From Clostridiales bacterium (lineage in GTDB: Bacteria; Bacillota; Clostridia; Oscillospirales; Oscillospiraceae), in contig JAHAEW010000015.1 of assembly GCA_018374635.1 (NCBI GenBank), positions 1 through 46,586 on the forward strand: a stretch of DNA of 46,586 nucleotides, given 5' to 3'. Below, piece after piece: positions 15,377-23,088 of the stretch (position 1 is its first letter; every line of letters starts with the position of its first letter). Under the pieces are notes generated by a model, which made no database searches, had not been told where the DNA came from, and saw only the letters and a program-made list of their open reading frames with translations. The position numbers and the translations under genes were made by a program.

Positions 15377-15967
15377 TCAGCCTTCCAGGTAGGCCTTGAG
15401 CTTCTCGCCAAAGGCCTCCAGCGCCCTGCCCCGGTGGGAGATGGCGTTCTTCTCCTCCGCCGTCAGCTCGGCAAAGGTCTTTTTCCGCTCGGGCAGGAAG
15501 AAAATGGGGTCATAGCCGAAGCCGTCGCTCCCCTTGGGGGCATAGGCCAGGGTGCCCGGGCACTCGCCCCGGGCCTCCACCCGGTCCCCGTTGGGGAAGC
15601 AGCAGCAGATGGCCGAGACGAACCGGCACCGCCGGTCCAGCTGGCCCCGCATGTTCTCCAGCAGGAGCCGGTAGCGGCCCACGTCGTCCAGCCCCGGCCC
15701 GCCGTACCGGGCGGAGTAGACCCCGGGAGCGCCGTTCAGGGCGTCCACGCACAGGCCCGAGTCGTCGGCCACGGCGGGGAGACCGCTGGCCTCCATCACC
15801 GCATGGGCTTTGAGGAAGGCGTTCTCCTCAAAGGTAGTGCCGGTCTCCTCCACGTCCACGTCGATGCCCACCTGGGACTCCAGCACCACCTCAATCCCCT
15901 GGGCGGAGAGGATGGCCTGCAATTCCAGGAGCTTTTTGGGGTTCTTGCTGGCTAATACCATTTTCAT
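15377..15967 (-). CDS. rdgB: Non-canonical purine NTP pyrophosphatase (XTP/dITP diphosphatase)
   Basis: 196 residues of the HAM1/RdgB family, which hydrolyses dITP and XTP to monophosphates and so keeps deaminated purines out of DNA and RNA. Visible motifs are VLASKNPKKLLEL (substrate-binding SxN), TTFEENAFLKA, VADDSGLCVDALNGAPGVYS with the catalytic Asp, GSDGFGYDPIF, and ISHRGRALEAF near the C-terminus. The ATG follows the rph stop codon by a single base, so translation is probably coupled. The rph-rdgB pair is standard in Bacillota. Confidence 0.97.
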   Translation of the reverse strand: MKMVLASKNPKKLLELQAILSAQGIEVVLESQVGIDVDVEETGTTFEENAFLKAHAVMEASGLPAVADDSGLCVDALNGAPGVYSARYGGPGLDDVGRYRLLLENMRGQLDRRCRFVSAICCCFPNGDRVEARGECPGTLAYAPKGSDGFGYDPIFFLPERKKTFAELTAEEKNAISHRGRALEAFGEKLKAYLEG

Positions 15968-15968
15968 C

Positions 15969-16688
15969 TCACAGCACCCCCACGATGTCGGCCTGGAGCT
16001 TCTGGAGCTCCTGAATGCCCTTGCCGCACAGGTCCACCAGGGCGCGCTGCTCCTCGATGGTGAAGGGGCGGCCCTCGCCGGTGCCCTGAATCTCGATGAG
16101 GCGGCCGCTGCCGTCCATGACGCAGTTCAGGTCCACCTGGGCGGAGGAGTCCTCCTCATAGCACAGGTCCAGCAGGGGGATGTCCCCCACGATCCCGGCC
16201 GAGACCGCCGCCACATAGCCCCGCAGGGGCATCTGCTCCAGCACGCCCTCCTCCATCAGCTTCCGGCAGGCCAGGGCCAGGGCCACAAATCCGCCGGTGA
16301 CCGAGGCGGTACGGGTGCCGCCGTCTCCCTGGAGCACATCGCAGTCCACGGTGATGGAGCGCTCGCCCAGGGCCTTGCGGTCCACCACGGCCCGGAGCGC
16401 CCGGCCGATGAGCCGCTGGATCTCCGCCGAGCGGGGAGAGAGCTTGAGCTTGGCGATGTCCCGCTTGGAGCGCTCCCGGTTGGCCCGGGGGAGCATGGAG
16501 TACTCCGCGGTCACCCAGCCCTCTCCCTCGGGGACGTGGGGCGGGGTGCGCTCCTCCACGCTGGCGGTGCACAGCACATGGGTATTGCCGCAGCGGATCA
16601 GGCAGGAGCCCTCCGCAAACCGGTTGATGCCGGGAATGATCTCCACCGGCCGGAGCTGGTCCGGGCGGCGGCCGTCGATTCTTTCCAT
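15969..16688 (-). CDS. rph: Ribonuclease PH
   Basis: 239 residues. A phosphate-dependent 3'-to-5' exoribonuclease that trims tRNA 3' ends. The start MERIDGRRPDQLRPVEI is the family N-terminus and has AGGAGG 9 nt upstream. Diagnostic segments are GNTHVLCTASVEE, YSMLPRANRERSKRD, LIGRALRAVVD, DCDVLQGDGGTRTASVTG (phosphate and metal site) and AQVDLNCVMDGSG. It lies 58 nt after ftsY. That gap holds a GC-rich hairpin. Confidence 0.97.
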   Translation of the reverse strand: MERIDGRRPDQLRPVEIIPGINRFAEGSCLIRCGNTHVLCTASVEERTPPHVPEGEGWVTAEYSMLPRANRERSKRDIAKLKLSPRSAEIQRLIGRALRAVVDRKALGERSITVDCDVLQGDGGTRTASVTGGFVALALACRKLMEEGVLEQMPLRGYVAAVSAGIVGDIPLLDLCYEEDSSAQVDLNCVMDGSGRLIEIQGTGEGRPFTIEEQRALVDLCGKGIQELQKLQADIVGVL

Positions 16689-16710
16689 GGTATAAAACCT
16701 CCTGACTGTG

Positions 16711-16733
16711 GGCCGCCGGGGCGGCCTTTTGTT
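16711..16733 (+). terminator. Terminator-like hairpin on the strand opposite to the operon
   Basis: GGCCGCC, 2-nt loop, GGCGGCC, then TTTTGTT on the plus strand. All genes here are on the minus strand, on which the same stem has no T-run. It could stop antisense transcription, or simply be an RNA hairpin in the ftsY-rph intergenic message. Confidence 0.35.
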
Positions 16734-16746
16734 CCGAATGGTCCTT

Positions 16747-17655
16747 TTATACGAATGCCTTGACAAACTCGGCGGGCTCAAAGGGCATCAGGTCGTCAAT
16801 GCCCTCGCCCACGCCGATGAACTTGACGGGCACGCCCAGCTCCTGGGCGATAGCGATGACGATGCCGCCCTTGGCCGAGCCGTCCAGCTTGGTGAGGACG
16901 ATACCGGTGATGCCGGCGGCCTCCTTGAACTGCTTGGCCTGGATGAGCCCATTCTGCCCGGTGGTGGCGTCCAGCACCAGCAGGGTCTCCCGGTCGGCGT
17001 CCGGCAGCTCCCGGTCCAGGATACGGCTGATCTTATTGAGCTCGTTCATCAGATTCTGCTTGTTGTGGAGCCGGCCGGCGGTATCCACCAGCACCACGTC
17101 GGTCCCTCTGGCCTTGGCCGCCGAGAGGGCGTCAAAGACCACCGCCGCCGGGTCGGCCCCCTCATGCTGGCGGACGATGTCCACCCCGCAGCGCTGGGAC
17201 CAGATCTCCAGCTGGTCGGCAGCGGCCGCCCGGAAGGTGTCGGCGGCGGCCATGAGCACCCGCCGCCCCTCCCCCTTCAGATGGGCCGAGAGCTTGCCGA
17301 TGGTGGTGGTCTTGCCCACGCCGTTTACCCCGATGAAGAGGGCTACCGACGGCTTGGTCTCCAGCTTGAGGGAGATGTCCCCCACCTCCAAAAACTCCGT
17401 GAGAATGGCGCGCAGGCACTCCCGGCCCTCCCCGGCGTTCTTGATCTTCTCCGCTCTGGCCCGGCGGCGCAGCTCCTCCACCGCCTTCATGGCGGTCTCT
17501 ACGCCCATGTCGGAGAGGATGAGGGTCTCCTCCAGCTCATCATAGAAGTCATCGTCCAGCTCGCCCGCAAAGAGCTGGTCGAAGGAGTGGCCGATGTTGG
17601 AGATATTCTCCTTCGTGCGGGTCAGGCCCGCCTTGATCTTATCAAAAAAGCCCAT
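16747..17655 (-). CDS. ftsY: Signal recognition particle receptor FtsY
   Basis: 302 residues. The SRP-type GTPase docks ribosome-SRP complexes at the membrane. The N-terminal helical N domain (about residues 1-95) is followed by the G domain. That domain has the P-loop GVNGVGKTTTIGKL, the G2 region AADTFRAAAADQLEIW, DTAGRLHNK (G3), LTKLDGS (G4) and FIGVGEGIDDLMPF. The acidic A domain of E. coli FtsY is absent, as is usual in Bacillota. AAAGG stands about 11 nt before the ATG. It lies after smc, with one small membrane protein gene between. Confidence 0.97.
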   Translation of the reverse strand: MGFFDKIKAGLTRTKENISNIGHSFDQLFAGELDDDFYDELEETLILSDMGVETAMKAVEELRRRARAEKIKNAGEGRECLRAILTEFLEVGDISLKLETKPSVALFIGVNGVGKTTTIGKLSAHLKGEGRRVLMAAADTFRAAAADQLEIWSQRCGVDIVRQHEGADPAAVVFDALSAAKARGTDVVLVDTAGRLHNKQNLMNELNKISRILDRELPDADRETLLVLDATTGQNGLIQAKQFKEAAGITGIVLTKLDGSAKGGIVIAIAQELGVPVKFIGVGEGIDDLMPFEPAEFVKAFV

Positions 17656-17673
17656 ATCCTTCTGTTCCTTTCG

Positions 17674-17937
17674 TCAATTCAGTTCCTTGTGGCATTTGGG
17701 GCACATCTTGGGCATGCGCATCAGCCAGTCGGTCACCCGCAGCCGGTCCCCGCAATGGGGGCAGCGGCACCACTTGAAGTGCACCACAAAGCCGGCCGCC
17801 GCCAGCACTGCCGCCAGTCCCACCAGTCCCCAGAACAGGGCCTGGGAGCGGGTGGCAAAGTAGCCGCCCAGCATGACGGTGAAGACAGCCAGCACGGTCA
17901 GCCGGTTGGAGTATTTCCAAGCTCTCTTATAATCCAT
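17674..17937 (-). CDS. Small membrane protein with C-terminal zinc ribbon
   Basis: 87 residues that I cannot assign to a named family. Two hydrophobic segments (LTVLAVFTVMLGGYFA and LFWGLVGLAAVLAAAGFVVH) form a short hairpin in the membrane. A cytoplasmic-looking tail with CRCPHCG and CPKCHKEL follows, which should bind one zinc. AGGAAATGAG precedes the ATG. It sits between smc and ftsY, 55 nt after smc and 18 nt before ftsY, so it is surely co-transcribed. The context hints at a membrane-linked role near protein targeting, but this is only an inference. It is probably a lineage-specific gene. Confidence 0.75.
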   Translation of the reverse strand: MDYKRAWKYSNRLTVLAVFTVMLGGYFATRSQALFWGLVGLAAVLAAAGFVVHFKWCRCPHCGDRLRVTDWLMRMPKMCPKCHKELN

Positions 17938-17992
17938 CTCTCATTTCCTCTCTCTTTCCATCGGTTGAACTCCGCGGCAGGCCCTGCGGAAT

Positions 17993-20900
17993 TTATTCCA
18001 GGTCCAGCTCCCGTTCCACATCGTTGAGGTTGATGGTCAGCATCCGGCTCACGCCCCGCTCCTGCATGGTCACGCCATAGAGCACATCGGCCTCCTCCAT
18101 GGTGCCCCGGCGGTGGGTGATGACGATAAACTGGGTCTTGTGGGACACGCTGCGCAGGTAGCGGGCAAAGCGGGTCACATTGGCGTCGTCCAGCGCCGCC
18201 TCGATCTCGTCCATGACGCAGAAGGGGGTGGGCCGGACCTTCAAAATGGCAAAATAGAGGGCGATGGCCACAAAGGCCTTCTCCCCGCCCGAGAGGAGGG
18301 AGAGTACCTTCAGCGCCTTGCCCGGCGGCTGGACCCGGATCTCGATGCCGCAGTTGAGGATGTCCGACGCATCCTCCAGCTCCAAAGCCGCCTGACCGCC
18401 GCCGAAGAGCTCCCGGAAGGTGGTCTGAAAGGCCTCGTTGAGCAGGACGAACTGCTCCCCGAAGAGGCGCTTCATCTCGGCGGTGATGCCCGCGATGATC
18501 CCGGCCAGATCCGCCTTGGCCTTTTCCACGTCGTCCCGCTGCTCGGTCAGATAGGTGTACCGCTCGTTTACCCGCTCGAACTCCTCGATGGCGTCCAGAT
18601 TGATGTTACCAAGCCCCGCGATGCCTCGCTTGAGCTCGGCCACCCGGCGCTGGGCCTGGGCGGTGCTCTCCAGGGGCACCCGCTGCTGGAGGGCCGCCTG
18701 GTGGGTGAGCTCGTAGCTCTCCCAGAGCTTGTCCAAAAGGCCCTTTTCCTCCATAGCGTGGGCCTGTTTCTTCTGCTCCAGGCCCGCGGCCGTGCGCTCC
18801 AGCTGGAGGAGCTGGGCGTTTTTCTCCCGGCTGTCCTTGTCCGCCCGGTTGCGCCTGGCCTCCAGCTCCAGCTTCTCCTGGTTGAGCCGGAGGATGTCGG
18901 CCTCGGCGGCCTCTTTCTCCTGCCGGATGGCCTGGAGGGCGGCCTCCTTCTCCCGGATCCCGGCCTCCATGGCCTCGTTCTCTCCGGCATATTCCCGCAG
19001 GCGCTGGGCCTGCCGCTCCCGGTCTCCAGCCAGCTCCTGCCGCAGGGCCTCCAGCTCCCGGAGGCTGCCCTCGGTGGTCTCCCGCTCGGCCTCCAGTCCG
19101 GCCAGGCGCCGGTGGAGGGCGTCCATGGCCGTGCGGATCTCCTCCGCCCGCTGCCGAACGGCGGCCTGTCCCGCCTCTTTTCCGGCCGCCTCGGAGCGCA
19201 GGGCCTCAGCCGCGCCCTCCAGGGTCTCGATGCGGGAGCGGGCCTGGGCGGTGTCCGCCTCGGTCTGTTCCTGCCGCCGGAGCAGCTGGGCCAGTTCTTC
19301 CTTTCGCTCGTCCAGCCGGGTACGCAGCTCGCTCAGGCGTTCTTCCTGGCGCTCCGCCCGCTCCTCCAGCTGGAGGATGCGGTCCTCATGCCGGCGCAGC
19401 TCGCCCCGGGCGCTCTCCAGTTCATAGCGCCCGGCGGTGGCCTCCCGCTCGGTCTCGGACTGCCGCGCCCGGGCCTCTTCCAGCGCGGCGGAGAGCTCTT
19501 TTTCCTGTGTGGAGAGCTGCCGCAGCTCGTTGGAGCGGCTCAGAATGCCCGCCGAACGGCTCACCGAGCCGCCCGTCATGGAGCCGCCCGGGTTAAGCAC
19601 CTGCCCATCCAGGGTGACGATCTTGAAGCGGTGGCCGTACGCCCCGGCGATGGCGACGGCGGCGTCCAGATCCTCCGCGATCACCGTGCGCCCCAGCAGA
19701 TTGGCACAGATTTCTCCATAGGCCGCCTCGCACTCCACCAGGGCGTCCCCCATGCCCACAAAGCCGGGGGACTGCTCCACCCTGCGCTCCCGGAAGGGGA
19801 CGGGACGGATGGTGTCCATGGGAAGGAAGGTGGCCCGGCCGCCCTCCCGGCGTTTCAGCCACTGGATGGCCGCCTTTCCGTGCTCCTCCCGCTCCACCAC
19901 CAGGTGCTGCATGGCGCCGCCCAGGGCGGTCTCGACAGCCACGGCGTAGGGAGCCGGCACCCGGATGAGGCTGGCCACCGGCCCCCGCACGCCCTTCAGG
20001 CGGCCCCGCTCGGCCTCTCCCATCACCAGCTTGACCGCCCTGGAGTAGCCCTCATAGGCCCGCTCCAATTCGGTGAGCATGTGGATGCGGGAGCGGAGGG
20101 TGTGATCCTCCAGCTCCAGCGCGCGCGCACGCTCCCGGGCGGCGGCGGCTTTCTTTTCCCGGGCCTCCACCCGCAGCACATGGCCCTGGATAATGTTTTC
20201 CAGGGCGTCCCGGTCGGCCCGGGCGCGTTTCAGAGCGGCCCCGTTCTCCTGGGCCTCCTGTTCCAGACCGCCCAGGCTCTCCTCCTCCTCGGAGAGGGCA
20301 CGGCGCAGGGTGGACTCCCGGTCCAGCAGCTCCTGGGCCGCCGCCGCCAGGGCGGAGAGGAGGGCACGGGCCTCGGCGGCCGAGGCGCTGTCCAGACGCT
20401 CCTGCTGCCGCAGGGCCTCCAGCTCCGCCGCCAGAGCGCCCGCCTGTCCGGCCGCCGCCCCGGCTTCTCCCTCTTTTGACGTCAATTCCCCGCGAATGGT
20501 TTCCCCGTCGCGCAAAATGGCGGTCAACCGCGCCCGGCGGGCCGCGATCTGGGCCGACAGGGCGTCGTCCCGCCCGGTCTGCTGCTCCAGCTCCCGCCGG
20601 ATGCGCCCCTCGTTTTCCTGATTGTGGGCGATGCCGCTGCGCAGGACGGCAATGGCGCTCTCCAGGGCGTTGGCCTCGCCCTGCCCCTGCATGGCGGCCG
20701 CCCGGCGCGCCTCGGCCTCCACCTCCCGGGCGCGCATCTCCCCGGCCAGGGCCTCGGCCTCGGCATAGAGCCGCTCCTGCTCCCGCTGCTCCTCCTCCTT
20801 CTGCCGGAGGGCCTGCTCGCAGGCGGCGTTGGTCTTGATGGCGGCGGTACGTACCCGGTCCAGCTGCTCCAGCCAGAGGGAGATCTCCAGCCCGCGCATC

Positions 20901-21562
20901 TCATCCCGCAGAAGCAGGAAGCGCCGGGCTTTTTCCGCCTGCTGGCGGAGGGGCCCCACCTGGAGCTCCAGCTCATCGATCTTGTCCCGGATGCGCACCA
21001 GGTTCTCCTCGGTCCGCTCCAGGCGGCGCTCGGCCTCCTCCTTCCGGTGGCGGAAGCGGGAGATGCCCGCGGCCTCCTCAAAGATCTCCCGGCGATCGGC
21101 GCTCTTGACCGAGAGGATCTCGTCGATCTTGCCCTGGCCGATGATGGAGTAGCCCTCCCGTCCCAGTCCGGTGTCCATGAAGAGCTCGTTCACGTCCCGG
21201 AGGCGGACGGTGCGGCGGTTGATGTAATATTCGCTCTCCCCGGAGCGGTAGTAGCGGCGGGTCACCATGACCTCGTCCTCCGGCAGGGAGAGGGCGTGGT
21301 CCCGGTTATCTAGCACCAGGCTGACCTCGGCAAAGCCAACCTGCCGGCGCTTCTCGGTTCCGCCGAAGATCACATCCTCCATCTTGCCGCCCCGGAGCGC
21401 ACGGGTGGACTGCTCCCCCATCACCCAGCGGATGGCGTCCGACAGATTGGATTTGCCCGAGCCGTTGGGACCCACGATGGCGGTGATATCTTCCCCAAAG
21501 GTCAGCACGGTCTTGTCCGGAAAGGACTTGAACCCCTGGATCTCGAGCGCTTTTAAGTACAA
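17993..21562 (-). CDS. smc: Chromosome partition protein SMC
   Basis: 1189 residues. SMC dimers with ScpA/ScpB load at parS and organise the chromosome. The order is an ATPase head with GPNGSGKSNLSDAIRWVMG (Walker A), the first long coiled coil (about residues 165-500), a hinge around RGPVASLIRVPAPYAVAVE and ETALGGAMQHLVVE, the second coiled coil, and the C-terminal head with LSGGEKAFVAIALYFA (signature) and FCVMDEIEAALDDANV (Walker B). The TTG at 21562 (MYLKALEIQGFKSF) was chosen because GAGAGG lies about 8 nt upstream and it gives the family N-terminus. The GTG at 21571 would abut the ribosome-binding site. It follows rnc, as in B. subtilis, behind a terminator. Confidence 0.97.
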   Translation of the reverse strand: MYLKALEIQGFKSFPDKTVLTFGEDITAIVGPNGSGKSNLSDAIRWVMGEQSTRALRGGKMEDVIFGGTEKRRQVGFAEVSLVLDNRDHALSLPEDEVMVTRRYYRSGESEYYINRRTVRLRDVNELFMDTGLGREGYSIIGQGKIDEILSVKSADRREIFEEAAGISRFRHRKEEAERRLERTEENLVRIRDKIDELELQVGPLRQQAEKARRFLLLRDEMRGLEISLWLEQLDRVRTAAIKTNAACEQALRQKEEEQREQERLYAEAEALAGEMRAREVEAEARRAAAMQGQGEANALESAIAVLRSGIAHNQENEGRIRRELEQQTGRDDALSAQIAARRARLTAILRDGETIRGELTSKEGEAGAAAGQAGALAAELEALRQQERLDSASAAEARALLSALAAAAQELLDRESTLRRALSEEEESLGGLEQEAQENGAALKRARADRDALENIIQGHVLRVEAREKKAAAARERARALELEDHTLRSRIHMLTELERAYEGYSRAVKLVMGEAERGRLKGVRGPVASLIRVPAPYAVAVETALGGAMQHLVVEREEHGKAAIQWLKRREGGRATFLPMDTIRPVPFRERRVEQSPGFVGMGDALVECEAAYGEICANLLGRTVIAEDLDAAVAIAGAYGHRFKIVTLDGQVLNPGGSMTGGSVSRSAGILSRSNELRQLSTQEKELSAALEEARARQSETEREATAGRYELESARGELRRHEDRILQLEERAERQEERLSELRTRLDERKEELAQLLRRQEQTEADTAQARSRIETLEGAAEALRSEAAGKEAGQAAVRQRAEEIRTAMDALHRRLAGLEAERETTEGSLRELEALRQELAGDRERQAQRLREYAGENEAMEAGIREKEAALQAIRQEKEAAEADILRLNQEKLELEARRNRADKDSREKNAQLLQLERTAAGLEQKKQAHAMEEKGLLDKLWESYELTHQAALQQRVPLESTAQAQRRVAELKRGIAGLGNINLDAIEEFERVNERYTYLTEQRDDVEKAKADLAGIIAGITAEMKRLFGEQFVLLNEAFQTTFRELFGGGQAALELEDASDILNCGIEIRVQPPGKALKVLSLLSGGEKAFVAIALYFAILKVRPTPFCVMDEIEAALDDANVTRFARYLRSVSHKTQFIVITHRRGTMEEADVLYGVTMQERGVSRMLTINLNDVERELDLE

Positions 21563-21663
21563 ACCGGACACCTCTCAGTCATCGTCCGCCCCACAGGGCA
21601 GAAAATTACATGGTAATAAAATATTATATCAATTTTTCCCCGTCATTGCAAACGCTTTCCCAC

Positions 21664-21697
21664 AAAAAACACGCCGCGGCAAACTCTCCGCGGCGTG
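21664..21697 (-). terminator. Terminator between rnc and smc
   Basis: On the minus strand a 10-bp stem (CACGCCGCGG / CCGCGGCGTG) with an 8-nt loop is followed by TTTTTTGTG, 8 nt after the rnc stop. It separates rnc from smc, so smc may depend on read-through or on a promoter in the AT-rich stretch at 21600-21660. Confidence 0.85.
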
Positions 21698-21704
21698 TCC
21701 GTGA

Positions 21705-22379
21705 TTATCGTTGCTCCAGATGGCCGATGGCGGCCCGGGCGGCGTTCTGCTCCGCCTCTTTCTTGCTGTGGCCCTCGCCCTGGCCGATGGTGAGGCCGTT
21801 CAGGTCCACCTCCACCGTGAAGAGCTTGGCGTGGTCGGGGCCGCTGGAGCCGGTCAGGCGGTACTGGAGGACCTGGCCGCTCTCCCGCTGCACCAGCTCC
21901 TGCAGGGCAGTCTTATAGTCCCGGTTGCGGGCCTTCTCGCTCTCCCGGTCCAGAATGTATTTCTGGATGATCTTGCGGGCCGAGCCGATGCCGCCGTCCA
22001 GGTAGACCGCGGCCAGCACGGCCTCCACCGCGTCGGCCTGGATGGAGGGCCGGCGGCGGCCGCCGCCGGCGTTCTCTCCCTTGCCCAGGCGGAGGTATTC
22101 CCCCAGCCCCCAGGCCCTTGCCACTTCCACCAGGCTCTCCTCGCACACCAGGGCGGCCCGGGTGCGGGTCAGGTCCCCCTCCGGCAGGTCGGGGTGGGCG
22201 CGGAACAGATAGTCGGCGGTCACCATGCCCAGCACCGAGTCCCCCAGGAACTCCAGGCGCTCATTGCTCTGGCAGCCCTTGAACCGGTTCTCATTGGCAT
22301 AGGAGCTGTGGGTGAGCGCGTTCTCCAAGAGGGAACGGTCGTGAAAGGTATATCCAAGGGTCTCTTCCAGATGGCGCAT
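21705..22379 (-). CDS. rnc: Ribonuclease III
   Basis: 224 residues. Double-strand-specific endoribonuclease that processes rRNA precursors and structured mRNAs. The signature is ERLEFLGDSVLGMV, with the catalytic Asp and the second metal site in QADAVEAVLAAVYLDGG. The dsRNA-binding domain begins near residue 155 (DYKTALQELVQRESGQVLQY) and ends GHSKKEAEQNAARAAIGHL. GAGGAGG-like sequence precedes the ATG. The gene is immediately downstream of a 294-nt cluster of long hairpins (22421-22714). That cluster is itself a likely RNase III substrate if transcribed, so autoregulation is conceivable but not shown. Confidence 0.97.
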   Translation of the reverse strand: MRHLEETLGYTFHDRSLLENALTHSSYANENRFKGCQSNERLEFLGDSVLGMVTADYLFRAHPDLPEGDLTRTRAALVCEESLVEVARAWGLGEYLRLGKGENAGGGRRRPSIQADAVEAVLAAVYLDGGIGSARKIIQKYILDRESEKARNRDYKTALQELVQRESGQVLQYRLTGSSGPDHAKLFTVEVDLNGLTIGQGEGHSKKEAEQNAARAAIGHLEQR

Positions 22380-22420
22380 GGTGGTTCCTCCTCTTTTCCA
22401 GTTCCATACGATTCAAAACG

Positions 22421-22448
22421 CAAGCCCCGCCGTGGGCGGGGCTTGCAG
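22421..22448. repeat. 28-nt hairpin repeat, rnc-side copy
   Basis: Stem CAAGCCCCGCC / GGCGGGGCTTG with a 3-nt loop plus CAG. It is identical over 28 nt to 22687-22714, in the same orientation. Confidence 0.95.
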
Positions 22449-22686
22449 CAGTCTGTGGATCAAGCGCATATCTGCGATGTTTGCCGCAAAAGCCTCGCAG
22501 AGTTCCGCCGCCCGCAGGCGGCGGAAGAGAGTCCAATCGTGTGTTCCGGCGGCATGTACGTCGGAACACACACTTCTCAGGCCGCAAGTGTGCGAGCGTC
22601 AGCGAGTGCATGCAGCGGGCTGCATCCTCCTCGAAAAAACGCTTGCGTTTTTGAGAAGCGTGTCGAACTGGTTCGACACGCTGACA

Positions 22687-22714
22687 CAAGCCCCGCCGTG
22701 GGCGGGGCTTGCAG
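22687..22714. repeat. 28-nt hairpin repeat, acpP-side copy
   Basis: Direct, identical copy of 22421-22448, starting 8 nt beyond the acpP stop codon. On the minus strand it could act as an acpP 3' end hairpin, but no T-run follows. Confidence 0.95.
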
Positions 22715-22722
22715 GCAAAGGA

Positions 22723-22953
22723 TCAATCCAGCTTGGTCTGCAGGAAGCGGACGAAGTCTCCCACCGTGGTCATGTCGGACAGGTTCTCATCAGCCAGGTC
22801 CTCCAGGTTGAAGGCCTCCTCCACCGCCATGGTCAGATCGACCACGTCCACGGAGTCGGCGCCCAGCTCCTCAAAGGAGGTGTCCATGGTGATGTTCTCG
22901 GCGTCCACGCCCAGCTGCTCGGACAGCAGCGCCACGATTTTCTCAAAAATCAT
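22723..22953 (-). CDS. acpP: Acyl carrier protein
   Basis: 76 residues, strongly acidic. The phosphopantetheine site is Ser34 in GADSVDVVDLTMAVEEAF, the usual DS(L/V) motif. It carries growing acyl chains in type II fatty acid synthesis and donates them, with plsX, to phospholipid synthesis. AGGAGAAG stands before the ATG. It has its own consensus-like promoter (23008-23036) in the 135-nt gap after plsX, as expected for a highly expressed small protein. Confidence 0.98.
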   Translation of the reverse strand: MIFEKIVALLSEQLGVDAENITMDTSFEELGADSVDVVDLTMAVEEAFNLEDLADENLSDMTTVGDFVRFLQTKLD

Positions 22954-23007
22954 ATCTATCTTCTCCTATCATATCGTTCTGTATTCCGGAACGGTAATTG
23001 CACTAAA

Positions 23008-23036
23008 ATAATAGGCAAGATAAGGCAAGCTGTCAA
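23008..23036 (-). promoter_or_regulatory. Promoter of acpP
   Basis: On the minus strand: TTGACA, 17-nt spacer, TATTAT. It lies in an AT-rich gap, with a leader of about 45-50 nt. Confidence 0.8.
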
Positions 23037-23088
23037 TAGGATTTTTGATTTTTTCTCTCCCTGTGGGAAAATCGTGGAAAACCCACAA

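Larger units (their letters stand above)
22421..22714. repeat. Multi-hairpin palindrome cluster between acpP and rnc
   Basis: A 294-nt non-coding block packed with perfect inverted repeats: 22421-22445 (11-bp stem), 22503-22526 (10 bp, TTCCGCCGCC arm), 22539-22571 (10 bp), 22610-22625 (7 bp, ATGCAGC arm), 22635-22652 (8 bp, AAAAACGC arm), 22657-22682 (12 bp, AGCGTGTCGAAC arm) and 22687-22711 (11 bp, identical to the first). No convincing reading frame, ribosome-binding site or known RNA family signature is seen. It has no transposase. It fills the acpP-rnc gap, where other Bacillota have almost nothing. The interpretation as a non-autonomous insertion element or structured RNA is inference. 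Confidence 0.8.

Noticed and set aside
22291..22689. Open frames through the hairpin block between acpP and rnc
   Set aside because: They overlap rnc or plsX in the wrong frame, lack ribosome-binding sites, and their translations are just the read-out of inverted repeats.
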